Of a stretch of DNA of 16,573 nucleotides, positions 7,818 to 14,242 are shown one piece after another. Origin of the DNA: an uncultured Macromonas sp. (GTDB lineage Bacteria; Pseudomonadota; Gammaproteobacteria; Burkholderiales; Burkholderiaceae). The stretch covers positions 1 to 16,573 of the forward strand of contig CAMLOF010000034.1 of the NCBI GenBank assembly GCA_946481585.1, written 5' to 3'. The translations under genes and the position numbers were made by a program. Positions within the stretch are counted from its first letter, which is position 1; every line of letters begins with the position of its first letter. The notes beneath the pieces were generated by a model. The model saw only the letters and a program-made list of their open reading frames with translations. It ran no database searches and had not been told where the DNA came from.

Positions 7818-8822
7818 TCAGCGCTTGGCCGCTTCGGCCAGCACACGGTCCACCAGCTCGGCGCCAGCACGCTTCTTCACCGAGTCGATGACACCGGCCG
7901 ATGCCTTGCGCATCTCCTCCAGCGCGGCGGGGGTGATCTCGGTATAGGTCATCTTGGCCTTGAGGTCGGCCATCGACTTGGCCTCGGTGTCGGCCGCCAG
8001 CTTGCGCTGGTAGGCAATCGTCGCCGTCATGGCCTCGCGCACAGCCTTCTGGTGCTCGGGCTTGAGCTGCTCGAACGCGCGCTTGCTGGCCACCACGGCA
8101 ATGAAGTCGAAGAAGTGGCCCGAGTTGCTCAGGTGCTTCTGCACTTCACCAAAGCGCGATGCCGAGATCACCGTGTACGGGTTCTCCTGGCCGTCCACCA
8201 CGTGCTGCTCCAGTGCGGAATACAGCTCTTTCACGTCCATGGCCACCGGGTTGGCGCCCAGCGCGCGGAAGGTCGCCAGGTGCGTCTCGTTCGGCTGCAG
8301 GCGCACCTTCAGGCCCTTGAGGTCCGCCATCGTGCGGATCGGCCCCTTGCTGTTGGTGACGTGGCGCATGCCCAGCTCCATCCAACCCAGGCTGATGAAA
8401 CCCTTGTCCTGCAGCTTCTTGTCGATGGCGTCACCCACCGGGCCATCAATGACGCGGAAGGCCGACTCGCGGTTGCTGAACACGAAGGGCAGGCTCACGG
8501 CTTCCAGCTCCGGCGCGATGCGCGAGAGGAAGGCCGCGCCCACCCAGGTCAGTGCCAGCGTGCCGGATCGCACGGCGTCGATGTTTTCCTTGGCGCCGCC
8601 CAGCTGCATGGCGGGGAACACGTCCACCTGCAGCTGGTTGTTGGTGAGGCGCGCCACCTCTTTCTTGAAGACCTGATCCACCGCCACGCTGCTGGGATGT
8701 TCGGTGGCAAAGTTGCCAGCAATCTGCAGCTTTTGCTGCGCATGGGCAGCCTGCAAGGGCAGCAGTGCTGCAGCCAGCAGAGACAGGGGGGCGATGACAC
8801 GGGTCAGGCGTGTGGTTTTCAT
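7818..8822 (-). CDS. dctP: TRAP transporter substrate-binding protein (DctP), first system
   Basis: This 334-residue periplasmic binding protein is of the classical DctP type. The signal peptide has cleavage likely after AAHA. It is followed by a family-typical course: the FPAMQLGGAKENIDAVRSG segment, TMADLKGLKVRLQPNETH with the carboxylate-binding arginine, and YSALEQHVVDGQENP. The ATG is preceded by AAAGGA. It comes first in the first TRAP cassette, about 30 bp after the racemase-like gene. The ligand cannot be read from sequence, but the gene's position behind the hydantoinase suggests the imported compound is the substrate or product of that enzyme. Confidence 0.95.
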   Translation of the reverse strand: MKTTRLTRVIAPLSLLAAALLPLQAAHAQQKLQIAGNFATEHPSSVAVDQVFKKEVARLTNNQLQVDVFPAMQLGGAKENIDAVRSGTLALTWVGAAFLSRIAPELEAVSLPFVFSNRESAFRVIDGPVGDAIDKKLQDKGFISLGWMELGMRHVTNSKGPIRTMADLKGLKVRLQPNETHLATFRALGANPVAMDVKELYSALEQHVVDGQENPYTVISASRFGEVQKHLSNSGHFFDFIAVVASKRAFEQLKPEHQKAVREAMTATIAYQRKLAADTEAKSMADLKAKMTYTEITPAALEEMRKASAGVIDSVKKRAGAELVDRVLAEAAKR

Positions 8823-8853
8823 GGGGATTCCTTTCGGTGATGGGGTTGGTGTT

Positions 8854-9606
8854 TCAACGAGGCGCGCCGCGTTCCAGCAGCGTGGCCATGGCAGGGCTCA
8901 GGCCCTTGTTAGGTTTGATGGGAGGCGGCGCGAAGCTGCCGCGCGTGGCACGACCGGGCTGCAACGCCACCAGCGATTCGGCATGCCGCACGGCGCTGGA
9001 CACGCCGTCCACCATGGGCACGGGCAAGCGCCCGCGCAGGCTGCGGGCCAGGCCTGCCAGCGGCGCGCCCGCCAGCACGATCACGTCGGCGCCGTCCTCG
9101 TCCACGCAACGCTCGGCCAGCGCCACCAGGCGCTCACCCTGGTTGCCCTGGACGTTGCCGATGTCAGCCAGCGGCTCGTCCAGCCCGCGAATGCTGGCCA
9201 GCCGACCTTCCAGGCCATAGGCCTGCACGGTTTCGCGGTACCAGGCACGGATGCGCTGTGAAATGGCCACGATGGAAAAGCGCTGCCCCAGCAGGCAGGC
9301 GCTGGCCAACGCCGCTTCGGTCAGGCCGGTCACCGGGCAAGGCAAGGCCTCGCGCAGGCCCGCCAGGCCCGGGTCACCAAAGGCGGCCACCACCACGGCG
9401 TCGTAGCGTGCATGGTGCTCGGCGGCCAGTTGCGCAGCGGCGTAGGCGCCTATCAGCGCCTCAAAGCGCGTCTCGATGTAAGCCACGCCGAATGGCGCAG
9501 TCAGCACATCCACCTCGGTGCCGGGCGCGGCGCTGCGTTGCGCCTCCGCGCGTATCAGGTCAGACACGCTGTCCGAGATATTGGGGTTGATGAGCAGCAG
9601 TTTCAT
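8854..9606 (-). CDS. Hydantoin/allantoin racemase-like protein lacking both catalytic cysteines
   Basis: This 250-residue member of the Asp/Glu/hydantoin racemase superfamily has a typical start (MKLLLINPNIS), the FGVAYIETRFEA segment and the FGDPGL loop. Characterised hydantoin racemases use two cysteines, in a CFGDPGL motif and in a second motif resembling LGCAGM. Here the first is AAFGDPGL (Ala75) and the second reads VLAGAPLAG (Gly180 in place of Cys). Other cysteines exist (PCPV, SACL, ERCV) but not at these sites. A two-base racemisation is therefore doubtful; it may have a different reaction or a binding role. The ATG overlaps the hydantoinase stop (ATGA) and has GGAGG upstream. Confidence 0.85.
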   Translation of the reverse strand: MKLLLINPNISDSVSDLIRAEAQRSAAPGTEVDVLTAPFGVAYIETRFEALIGAYAAAQLAAEHHARYDAVVVAAFGDPGLAGLREALPCPVTGLTEAALASACLLGQRFSIVAISQRIRAWYRETVQAYGLEGRLASIRGLDEPLADIGNVQGNQGERLVALAERCVDEDGADVIVLAGAPLAGLARSLRGRLPVPMVDGVSSAVRHAESLVALQPGRATRGSFAPPPIKPNKGLSPAMATLLERGAPR

Positions 9607-11033
9607 GCCTGCCTCCTTTCACGGTTAGGCAGCAGAGAAGGCTGGGCGCAGGCCAGGAAGCGGCCTTGGCCCAGGCGGGGCAGAAAGTTCTTGCCGTCCC
9701 ACACCACTTCGCCGCCCGCGATCGTCATGCCCGGCCAGGCGCGCAGCGTCATACCCTCATAAGGCGTGTAGTCCACGTTGTGGTGCAGCTGCGAGTTGCG
9801 CAGCACGAATTCGCGCTCGTCCCAGATCACCAGGTCGGCGTCGGAACCGATGGCGATGGCGCCCTTGCGTGGGTGCAGCCCATAGGCCTTGGCGGGGTTG
9901 GTGGACGTGAGTGCCACGAACTGCTCCAGCGTGATGCGCCCACCCAGCACGCCTTCGGAATAGAGCAGCGCCATGCGCGTCTCGATGCCGGGGATGCCGT
10001 TGGGGATGTGACGGAACGCCACCTCTTCGCCGCCGGGCTTCTTGCCCTCGGGCGCGTCGAAACGGAAGGGGGCGTGGTCTGACGAAAACACGGTGAACAG
10101 TCCGTCGGCCAGGCCGTCCCAGATCACCTCCTGGTTGGCCTTGTCGCGCGGCGGCGGGCTGCACACGCAGCGGGCACCGTGGTAGCTGTCGTCAACACCC
10201 AGGTCGGCAGCGGTGAGAAAGAGGTACTGCGGGCAGGTTTCGGCAAACACCTTCAGGCCGTGGCCGCGTGCCCAGCGGATCTGCTCCACCGCTTCGCGCC
10301 CAGACACGTGCACGATCAGGATGGGCACCTCCACCAACTCAGACAGGGCAATGGCGCGGTGCGTGGCCTCGCGCTCCACCAGCATGGGGCGGGAATGCGC
10401 ATGGAAACGCGGCGCCGTGCGGCCAGCGGCTTCCAGGCGGCGCGTGAGCCACTCGATGCAGTCAGCGTTTTCGGCATGGATCATTGCCATGGCACCGCGC
10501 TCGCGGGCCACCTGCAACACGTCCAGGATCTGACCGTCGTCGAGCTTCAGGTCGTCGTAGGTCATGTAGATCTTGAAGGAGGTGTAGCCCTCGCCGATGA
10601 GGCCGGGCAACTCCTCGCCCAGCACCTGCGGCGTGGGGTCGCTCACGATCAGGTGGAAGGCGTAGTCCACGTGAGCCCGGCCATTGGCCCGCTGGTGGTA
10701 GTCCTCCACCGCGGCGCGCAGGGACTGCCCCTTTTCCTGCGCAGCGAACGGAATGACGGTGGTGGTGCCGCCGCACGCGGCAGCGCGGGTGCCGCTTTCA
10801 AAGTCGTCGGCCATGCGCACCGGTGGCGCCATCGGCTGGTCCAGGTGGCAGTGGGCATCCACACCGCCCGGGGTCACCACGCGGCCGGCCGCATCTATCT
10901 CCCGCGTGCCGGCTGGCAGACCCGTGCCGATCTGCACGATGCGCCCCGCCCGAATGCCTATGTCGGCCTCGTAGCAGTCACTGGCGGTGGCCACCTGCGC
11001 ATTGCGCACCACCAGGTCAAAAAGCTCAGCCAT
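9603..11033 (-). CDS. hydA: Hydantoinase / dihydropyrimidinase family amidohydrolase
   Basis: The protein has 476 residues from the ATG at 11033, the usual family length. The binuclear zinc site is complete: His61 and His63 (DAHCHLDQP), the carboxylated lysine Lys154 (TSFKIYMTYD), His186 (MIHAEN), His242 (IVHVSG) and Asp319 (SSDHAPF). Tyr159 and Asn345 (HIPNGIPG) match substrate-contact positions of dihydropyrimidinases. It hydrolyses a cyclic amide, such as a hydantoin, dihydropyrimidine or imide, to the ring-opened acid. The motif around the first histidines is dihydropyrimidinase-like rather than allantoinase-like. An in-frame ATG at 11054 adds seven residues but lacks a proper ribosome site, whereas 11033 has AGGAG 6 nt upstream. 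It is the first gene of the leftward operon. Confidence 0.92.
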   Translation of the reverse strand: MAELFDLVVRNAQVATASDCYEADIGIRAGRIVQIGTGLPAGTREIDAAGRVVTPGGVDAHCHLDQPMAPPVRMADDFESGTRAAACGGTTTVIPFAAQEKGQSLRAAVEDYHQRANGRAHVDYAFHLIVSDPTPQVLGEELPGLIGEGYTSFKIYMTYDDLKLDDGQILDVLQVARERGAMAMIHAENADCIEWLTRRLEAAGRTAPRFHAHSRPMLVEREATHRAIALSELVEVPILIVHVSGREAVEQIRWARGHGLKVFAETCPQYLFLTAADLGVDDSYHGARCVCSPPPRDKANQEVIWDGLADGLFTVFSSDHAPFRFDAPEGKKPGGEEVAFRHIPNGIPGIETRMALLYSEGVLGGRITLEQFVALTSTNPAKAYGLHPRKGAIAIGSDADLVIWDEREFVLRNSQLHHNVDYTPYEGMTLRAWPGMTIAGGEVVWDGKNFLPRLGQGRFLACAQPSLLPNRERRQA

Positions 11034-11049
11034 GGTGCACTCCTGCACC
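11034..11049 (-). promoter_or_regulatory. Ribosome binding site in the loop of a perfect hairpin
   Basis: In the leftward mRNA the sequence GGUGCA-GGAG-UGCACC stands directly against the AUG of the hydantoinase gene. The stem is a perfect 6 bp and the 4-nt loop is the Shine-Dalgarno core itself. This could display or restrict the ribosome site and so set translation of the first operon gene. Confidence 0.6.
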
Positions 11050-11075
11050 AACATGCCTTACTCGCACCACAGAAG

Positions 11076-11095
11076 TGTCAACAATTTCGTCAACA
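11076..11095. promoter_or_regulatory. Operator pair 1 (TGTCAACA / CGTCAACA, 12 bp apart)
   Basis: TGTCAACA (11076-11083) and CGTCAACA (11088-11095) are both followed by A, giving GTCAACAA twice in the same orientation. TGT-NN-ACA is a near-palindrome of the kind bound by dimeric GntR-family repressors. The pair lies closest to the hydantoinase start, about 45-60 bp upstream of it. Confidence 0.6.
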
Positions 11096-11157
11096 AACAG
11101 AATGCCAGAACACATAGATATCTTCCTTTTTCCTTTGCGTCGCAATTCCTGTGCCAG

Positions 11158-11177
11158 TTTCAACAACACTGTCAACA
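11158..11177. promoter_or_regulatory. Operator pair 2 (TTTCAACA / TGTCAACA, 12 bp apart)
   Basis: TTTCAACA (11158-11165) and TGTCAACA (11170-11177) have the same orientation and the same 12-bp offset as pair 1. The second element is perfect for TGTNNACA; the first has T in place of G. The pair lies in the middle of the spacer. Confidence 0.6.
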
Positions 11178-11206
11178 ACATGACAAGTAACGCAATGGTC
11201 TTACTT

Positions 11207-11236
11207 TTGACTTTTGTTGACACTGGTGTTTACACT
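11207..11236 (+). promoter_or_regulatory. Candidate sigma-70 promoter for the rightward racemase-like gene
   Basis: TTGACT (11207-11212) and TACACT (11231-11236) are separated by 18 bp, a reasonable sigma-70 arrangement, with the start codon about 75 bp downstream. Operator pair 3 lies between and over these elements, so a bound regulator would block RNA polymerase. Confidence 0.5.
11215..11234. promoter_or_regulatory. Operator pair 3 (TGTTGACA / TGTTTACA, 12 bp apart)
   Basis: TGTTGACA (11215-11222) and TGTTTACA (11227-11234, within GTGTTTACAC) both fit TGTNNACA. TGTTGACA is the reverse complement of the TGTCAACA boxes, so this pair faces the other way. It overlaps the spacer and -10 of the candidate rightward promoter. 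Confidence 0.6.
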
Positions 11237-11312
11237 AATGCCGACTAAATTTTCTTTCGGCATGATTTCTCCATCCCGGCGAAAACCGGCACATCTCTCA
11301 ACAGGAGTTCTG

Positions 11313-12038
11313 ATGGCCTCTCCCATCCGTCTGGGTGTCCTCACCCCGTCTTCAAACACCGCACTGGAGCCGTTGACCAGCGCCATCGTTGGCCAGATAC
11401 CCGGCGCTTCGGCGCACTTCTCGCGCTTTCGCGTGACCGAGATTTCCCTGCAGCCGCAGGCACTTGGGCAGTTCGACGACAGCAAGATCCTGGCGGCGGC
11501 AGAACTGCTGGCCGACGCCAAGGTGGACGTGATCGGCTGGAGCGGCACCGCCGCAGGCTGGATGGGCTTTGATGCCGACCAGCGGCTGGTCGAGCGCATT
11601 CGCGAGCGCACGGGCATCAAGGCCACCACAGCGGTGCTGGCGCTCAACGAACTGCTGGCGCTCAAGGGCATAGACACCCTGGCGCTGGTTACGCCCTACA
11701 CGGCAGACGTTCAACAAAAAATTGTCGACAACTACCGCAACATTGGCGTTGAAGTCGTCGCAGAAAAACACCTGGGCATCTGCGTCAATCACGACTTCGC
11801 GCTGGTGGAGCCAGACGAACTGCGCGGGTTGATGGACGAGGTGGCCAGCGCAAGGCCGGGCGCCATCACCACGTTCTGCACCAACCTGCGCGCAGCGGCA
11901 CTGGCCGCCAAGGTGGAGCAGGACCACGGCATTCCGCTGCTCGACACCGTCAGCACCACGGTGTGGGGCATGCTGCGGGCGGCGGGCGCCGACCCTTCAG
12001 TGGTGCAAGGATGGGGAGAACTCTATGCCTGGCGTTGA
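11313..12038 (+). CDS. Asp/Glu racemase superfamily protein (maleate isomerase / arylmalonate decarboxylase type)
   Basis: The protein has 241 residues from the ATG at 11313, which has AGGAG 5 nt upstream; an earlier in-frame ATG at 11214 would place the promoter inside the gene. The N-terminus IRLGVLTPSSNTALEP is typical of maleate cis-trans isomerase, EutA and arylmalonate decarboxylase relatives. The first catalytic position reads WSGTA (residues 76-80), without cysteine, while the second cysteine is kept (Cys189 in TFCTNLRAA). Having only the second Cys is the arylmalonate decarboxylase pattern, as opposed to the two-Cys racemase/isomerase pattern. It begins the rightward set and is divergent from the hydantoinase operon. 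The exact reaction is unknown. Confidence 0.85.
   Translation: MASPIRLGVLTPSSNTALEPLTSAIVGQIPGASAHFSRFRVTEISLQPQALGQFDDSKILAAAELLADAKVDVIGWSGTAAGWMGFDADQRLVERIRERTGIKATTAVLALNELLALKGIDTLALVTPYTADVQQKIVDNYRNIGVEVVAEKHLGICVNHDFALVEPDELRGLMDEVASARPGAITTFCTNLRAAALAAKVEQDHGIPLLDTVSTTVWGMLRAAGADPSVVQGWGELYAWR
11722..11731. promoter_or_regulatory. Intragenic palindrome TTGTCGACAA
   Basis: A perfect 10-bp palindrome within the racemase-like coding sequence contains TGTCGACA, a full match to the TGTNNACA pattern of the upstream boxes. It could be an auxiliary operator or a chance match; no partner box is seen exactly 12 bp away. Confidence 0.25.
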
Positions 12039-12159
12039 ACCTCGCCGCAGCCGGGCTGCGCGCGCCGATAGAATGGGTTGCCACTGCGACACGCCGCACG
12101 CCGAAGGCACGGCGGCCGCAGACCCGGGTCATACCCTGTCACACCTCAACCTGAGCACC

Positions 12160-12870
12160 ATGCCGCGCAGCGCCAGAACCCTGCTCCCCGCCGCCCGCCT
12201 TGAACGCGAGAAGGCCAACGACGAAATCTACGAAAAGATCTACGTCGCCATCCTGGAGCACCGCCTGCACCCCGGCACCAAGCTTGGCGAGGACCGGCTG
12301 GCCAACATCTTCAACGTGAGCCGTGCCCGCATTCGCGAGGTGCTGGCCCGCCTGGCGCACGAGCAGATCGTCGACCTCTACCCGCAGCGCGGCGCCTTCG
12401 TGGCCAAGCCCACCCCCGAACAGGCCATGGACGTGTTCGAGGCGCGGCGCCTGATCGAGCCCGCCGTGATGCGCCGCCTGGTCAACACGCTCACACCCGA
12501 CAAGATCGCTCGCCTGCGCCAGCACCAGGAACTGGAGATGGACGCCCGCCGCCGCGACGACCGGCGCGCAGTGGTCCGGCTGTCTGGCGAATTCCACCAG
12601 CTGCTGGCGGAACTGGCAGGCAACACAGCCCTGTCGCGCACGCTGCGCGAACTGTCCACGCTCACCTGCCTGATCATCTTCCTCTACGACGCGCCGACGG
12701 CCATCAGCTGCCGCGCGGATGAGCACTCCGAGATCATCGACGCCATCGCCAAGCGCGACGTCAGCCGCGCCGAGAAGCTCATGCTCGACCACCTCGACCA
12801 CATCGAAAGCAGCCTGGCACTGGACAGCTCTGCGGCCGAGGTGGACCTAGAGGCCGTCTTCCGGGACTGA
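12160..12870 (+). CDS. GntR family transcriptional regulator, FCD subfamily
   Basis: The protein has 236 residues from the ATG at 12160. A winged helix-turn-helix spans about residues 20-84; the recognition region is LANIFNVSRARIREVLARLA and the wing is YPQRGAFVAKP. A helical FCD ligand-binding domain spans about 88-220, with His146, His189 and His211 at positions expected for its metal site. FCD regulators usually repress catabolic genes until a carboxylate effector binds. An upstream in-frame ATG (12025) has a fair ribosome site and overlaps the previous gene, but the added 45 residues look non-coding. It is the likely regulator of the divergent spacer (inference). Confidence 0.9.
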   Translation: MPRSARTLLPAARLEREKANDEIYEKIYVAILEHRLHPGTKLGEDRLANIFNVSRARIREVLARLAHEQIVDLYPQRGAFVAKPTPEQAMDVFEARRLIEPAVMRRLVNTLTPDKIARLRQHQELEMDARRRDDRRAVVRLSGEFHQLLAELAGNTALSRTLRELSTLTCLIIFLYDAPTAISCRADEHSEIIDAIAKRDVSRAEKLMLDHLDHIESSLALDSSAAEVDLEAVFRD

Positions 12871-12897
12871 CCCTCCCGCACCCCAAAACCGTTGCTT

Positions 12898-12948
12898 GGC
12901 CCCGCCGGGGCCGGACGCGTCCCTGCGCGGGCGTGCGTGCGCCTGCGC
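12898..12948 (+). other. Hairpins and a palindrome in the GntR-aminotransferase gap
   Basis: The 108-bp gap contains three elements: GGCCCC-GCC-GGGGCC (12898-12912); the 10-bp palindrome GGACGCGTCC (12913-12922); and a GU-containing 8-bp stem (12925-12932 with 12941-12948). There is no T-run, so termination is unlikely. These could be intra-operon processing or attenuation structures, or an operator. Confidence 0.4.
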
Positions 12949-12978
12949 CTTTTTGCCAGCCATACAAGGAGACAAACC

Positions 12979-14226
12979 ATGCCCAATCTCAACTTCCACC
13001 CCGCGGGCCGCCACTTCCTGCAGATTCCCGGCCCCAGCCCCGTGCCCGACCGCCTGCTGCGCGCCATGAGCTACCCCACCATCGACCACCGGGGCCCGGA
13101 GTTCGGCGTGCTGGGGCTGCAAGTGCTTGCAGGCCTGCAGAAGATCTTCCAGACACGCCACCCCGTGGTGGTGTACCCGGCGTCAGGCACAGGCGCTTGG
13201 GAAGCGGCGCTCACCAACACCATGAGCCCCGGCGACACCGTGCTGATGTACGAGACCGGCCACTTCGCCACCCTGTGGCAGAAGATGGCGCTGCGGCTTG
13301 GCCTGGCACCCGAATTCCTGGCCATGCCGGGCACCTGCCCGCGCACCGGCCTGCCCAACAGCTGGCGCCATGGCGTGCAGGCTGATCTCATCGAGAAACG
13401 CCTGCGCCAGGACGACAACCACCAGATCAAGGCGGTGTGCGTGGTGCACAACGAAACCTCCACCGGCGTCACCAGCGACATCGCCGCCGTGCGGCGCGCC
13501 ATCGACGCCGCCGGGCACCCCGCGCTGCTGATGGTGGACACCATTTCGGGCCTGGCCGCCGCCGACTACCGGCACGACGAATGGGGCGTTGACGTGACCG
13601 TGAGCGGCTCGCAAAAAGGCCTGATGCTGCCCCCGGGCATCAGCTTCAACGCCTTGTCGCCCAAGGCCCTGGAAGCGTCGCGTCACGCCCGGCTGCCTCG
13701 CGCCTTCTGGGCCTGGGATGAGATCGTCGAGATGAACAAGACGGGCTACTGGCCCTACACCCCCAACACCAACCTGCTCTACGCCCTGAGCGAGGCGATC
13801 GACATGATCCTGGACGAAGGGCTGCCCCAGCTTTTTGCGCGCCACCAGCGGCTGGGGCAGGCCTGCCGCCTTGCGGTGCAGGCCTGGGGGCTGGACGTGC
13901 AGTGTGCGGACCCGCGCGTCAGCTCGCCCGTGCTCACCGGGGTGGTCACCCCGCAGGGCCACGACGCCGATGCCGTGCGGCGCCTCATCTACGAGCACTT
14001 CAACATGTCGCTGGGCACCGGGCTGGGCAAGCTCAAGGGGCGCATGTTCCGCATTGGCCACCTGGGCGAGTGCAACGACCTGGCTCTGTTGGCGGCCCTC
14101 AACGGCTGCGAGATGGGTCTGCGCCTGGCCGGTGTGCCTCTGCAGGGCAGCGGCGTGCTGGCCGCACAAGAGCACCTGCGCGACACATCGCAGACCCAGG
14201 CGCGCTACCCGCAGGCCGGAGCCTGA
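12979..14226 (+). CDS. Class V aminotransferase, serine-glyoxylate / ureidoglycine-glyoxylate type
   Basis: This 415-residue PLP enzyme has AAGGAG 7 nt before its ATG. It begins with the family-typical FLQIPGPSPVPDRLLRAM. It carries YPASGTGAWEAAL (residues 66-78, phosphate-binding loop), VVHNETSTGV (155-164), MVDTISG with PLP-contacting Asp187, and SGSQKGLMLP with the Schiff-base Lys213. It most resembles the serine-glyoxylate aminotransferase of methylotrophs by memory of that family; alanine-glyoxylate and (S)-ureidoglycine-glyoxylate aminotransferases belong to the same group. In a ureide pathway the last activity would fit, but the donor cannot be assigned. It sits directly upstream of the CoA transferase gene. 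Confidence 0.9.
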   Translation: MPNLNFHPAGRHFLQIPGPSPVPDRLLRAMSYPTIDHRGPEFGVLGLQVLAGLQKIFQTRHPVVVYPASGTGAWEAALTNTMSPGDTVLMYETGHFATLWQKMALRLGLAPEFLAMPGTCPRTGLPNSWRHGVQADLIEKRLRQDDNHQIKAVCVVHNETSTGVTSDIAAVRRAIDAAGHPALLMVDTISGLAAADYRHDEWGVDVTVSGSQKGLMLPPGISFNALSPKALEASRHARLPRAFWAWDEIVEMNKTGYWPYTPNTNLLYALSEAIDMILDEGLPQLFARHQRLGQACRLAVQAWGLDVQCADPRVSSPVLTGVVTPQGHDADAVRRLIYEHFNMSLGTGLGKLKGRMFRIGHLGECNDLALLAALNGCEMGLRLAGVPLQGSGVLAAQEHLRDTSQTQARYPQAGA

Positions 14227-14242
14227 CGCTACCATCGGGGCC

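Larger units (their letters stand above)
11055..11312. promoter_or_regulatory. Divergent control region between hydantoinase and racemase-like genes
   Basis: This spacer is clearly richer in A+T than the genes on either side. It holds three pairs of TGTNNACA-type elements (annotated separately) and a plausible rightward promoter. The leftward promoter is less clear: on the - strand a TATCTA element (11120-11115) lies downstream of TTGCGA (11145-11140), but the 19-bp spacing is long. No other ORF is convincing here. Confidence 0.75.

Noticed and set aside
12025..12159. 45-residue N-terminal extension of the GntR regulator
   Set aside because: The extension is unlike the family and reads like translated spacer; the winged helix starts about 20 residues after the ATG at 12160. 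The fair ribosome site at 12013-12018 leaves some doubt.
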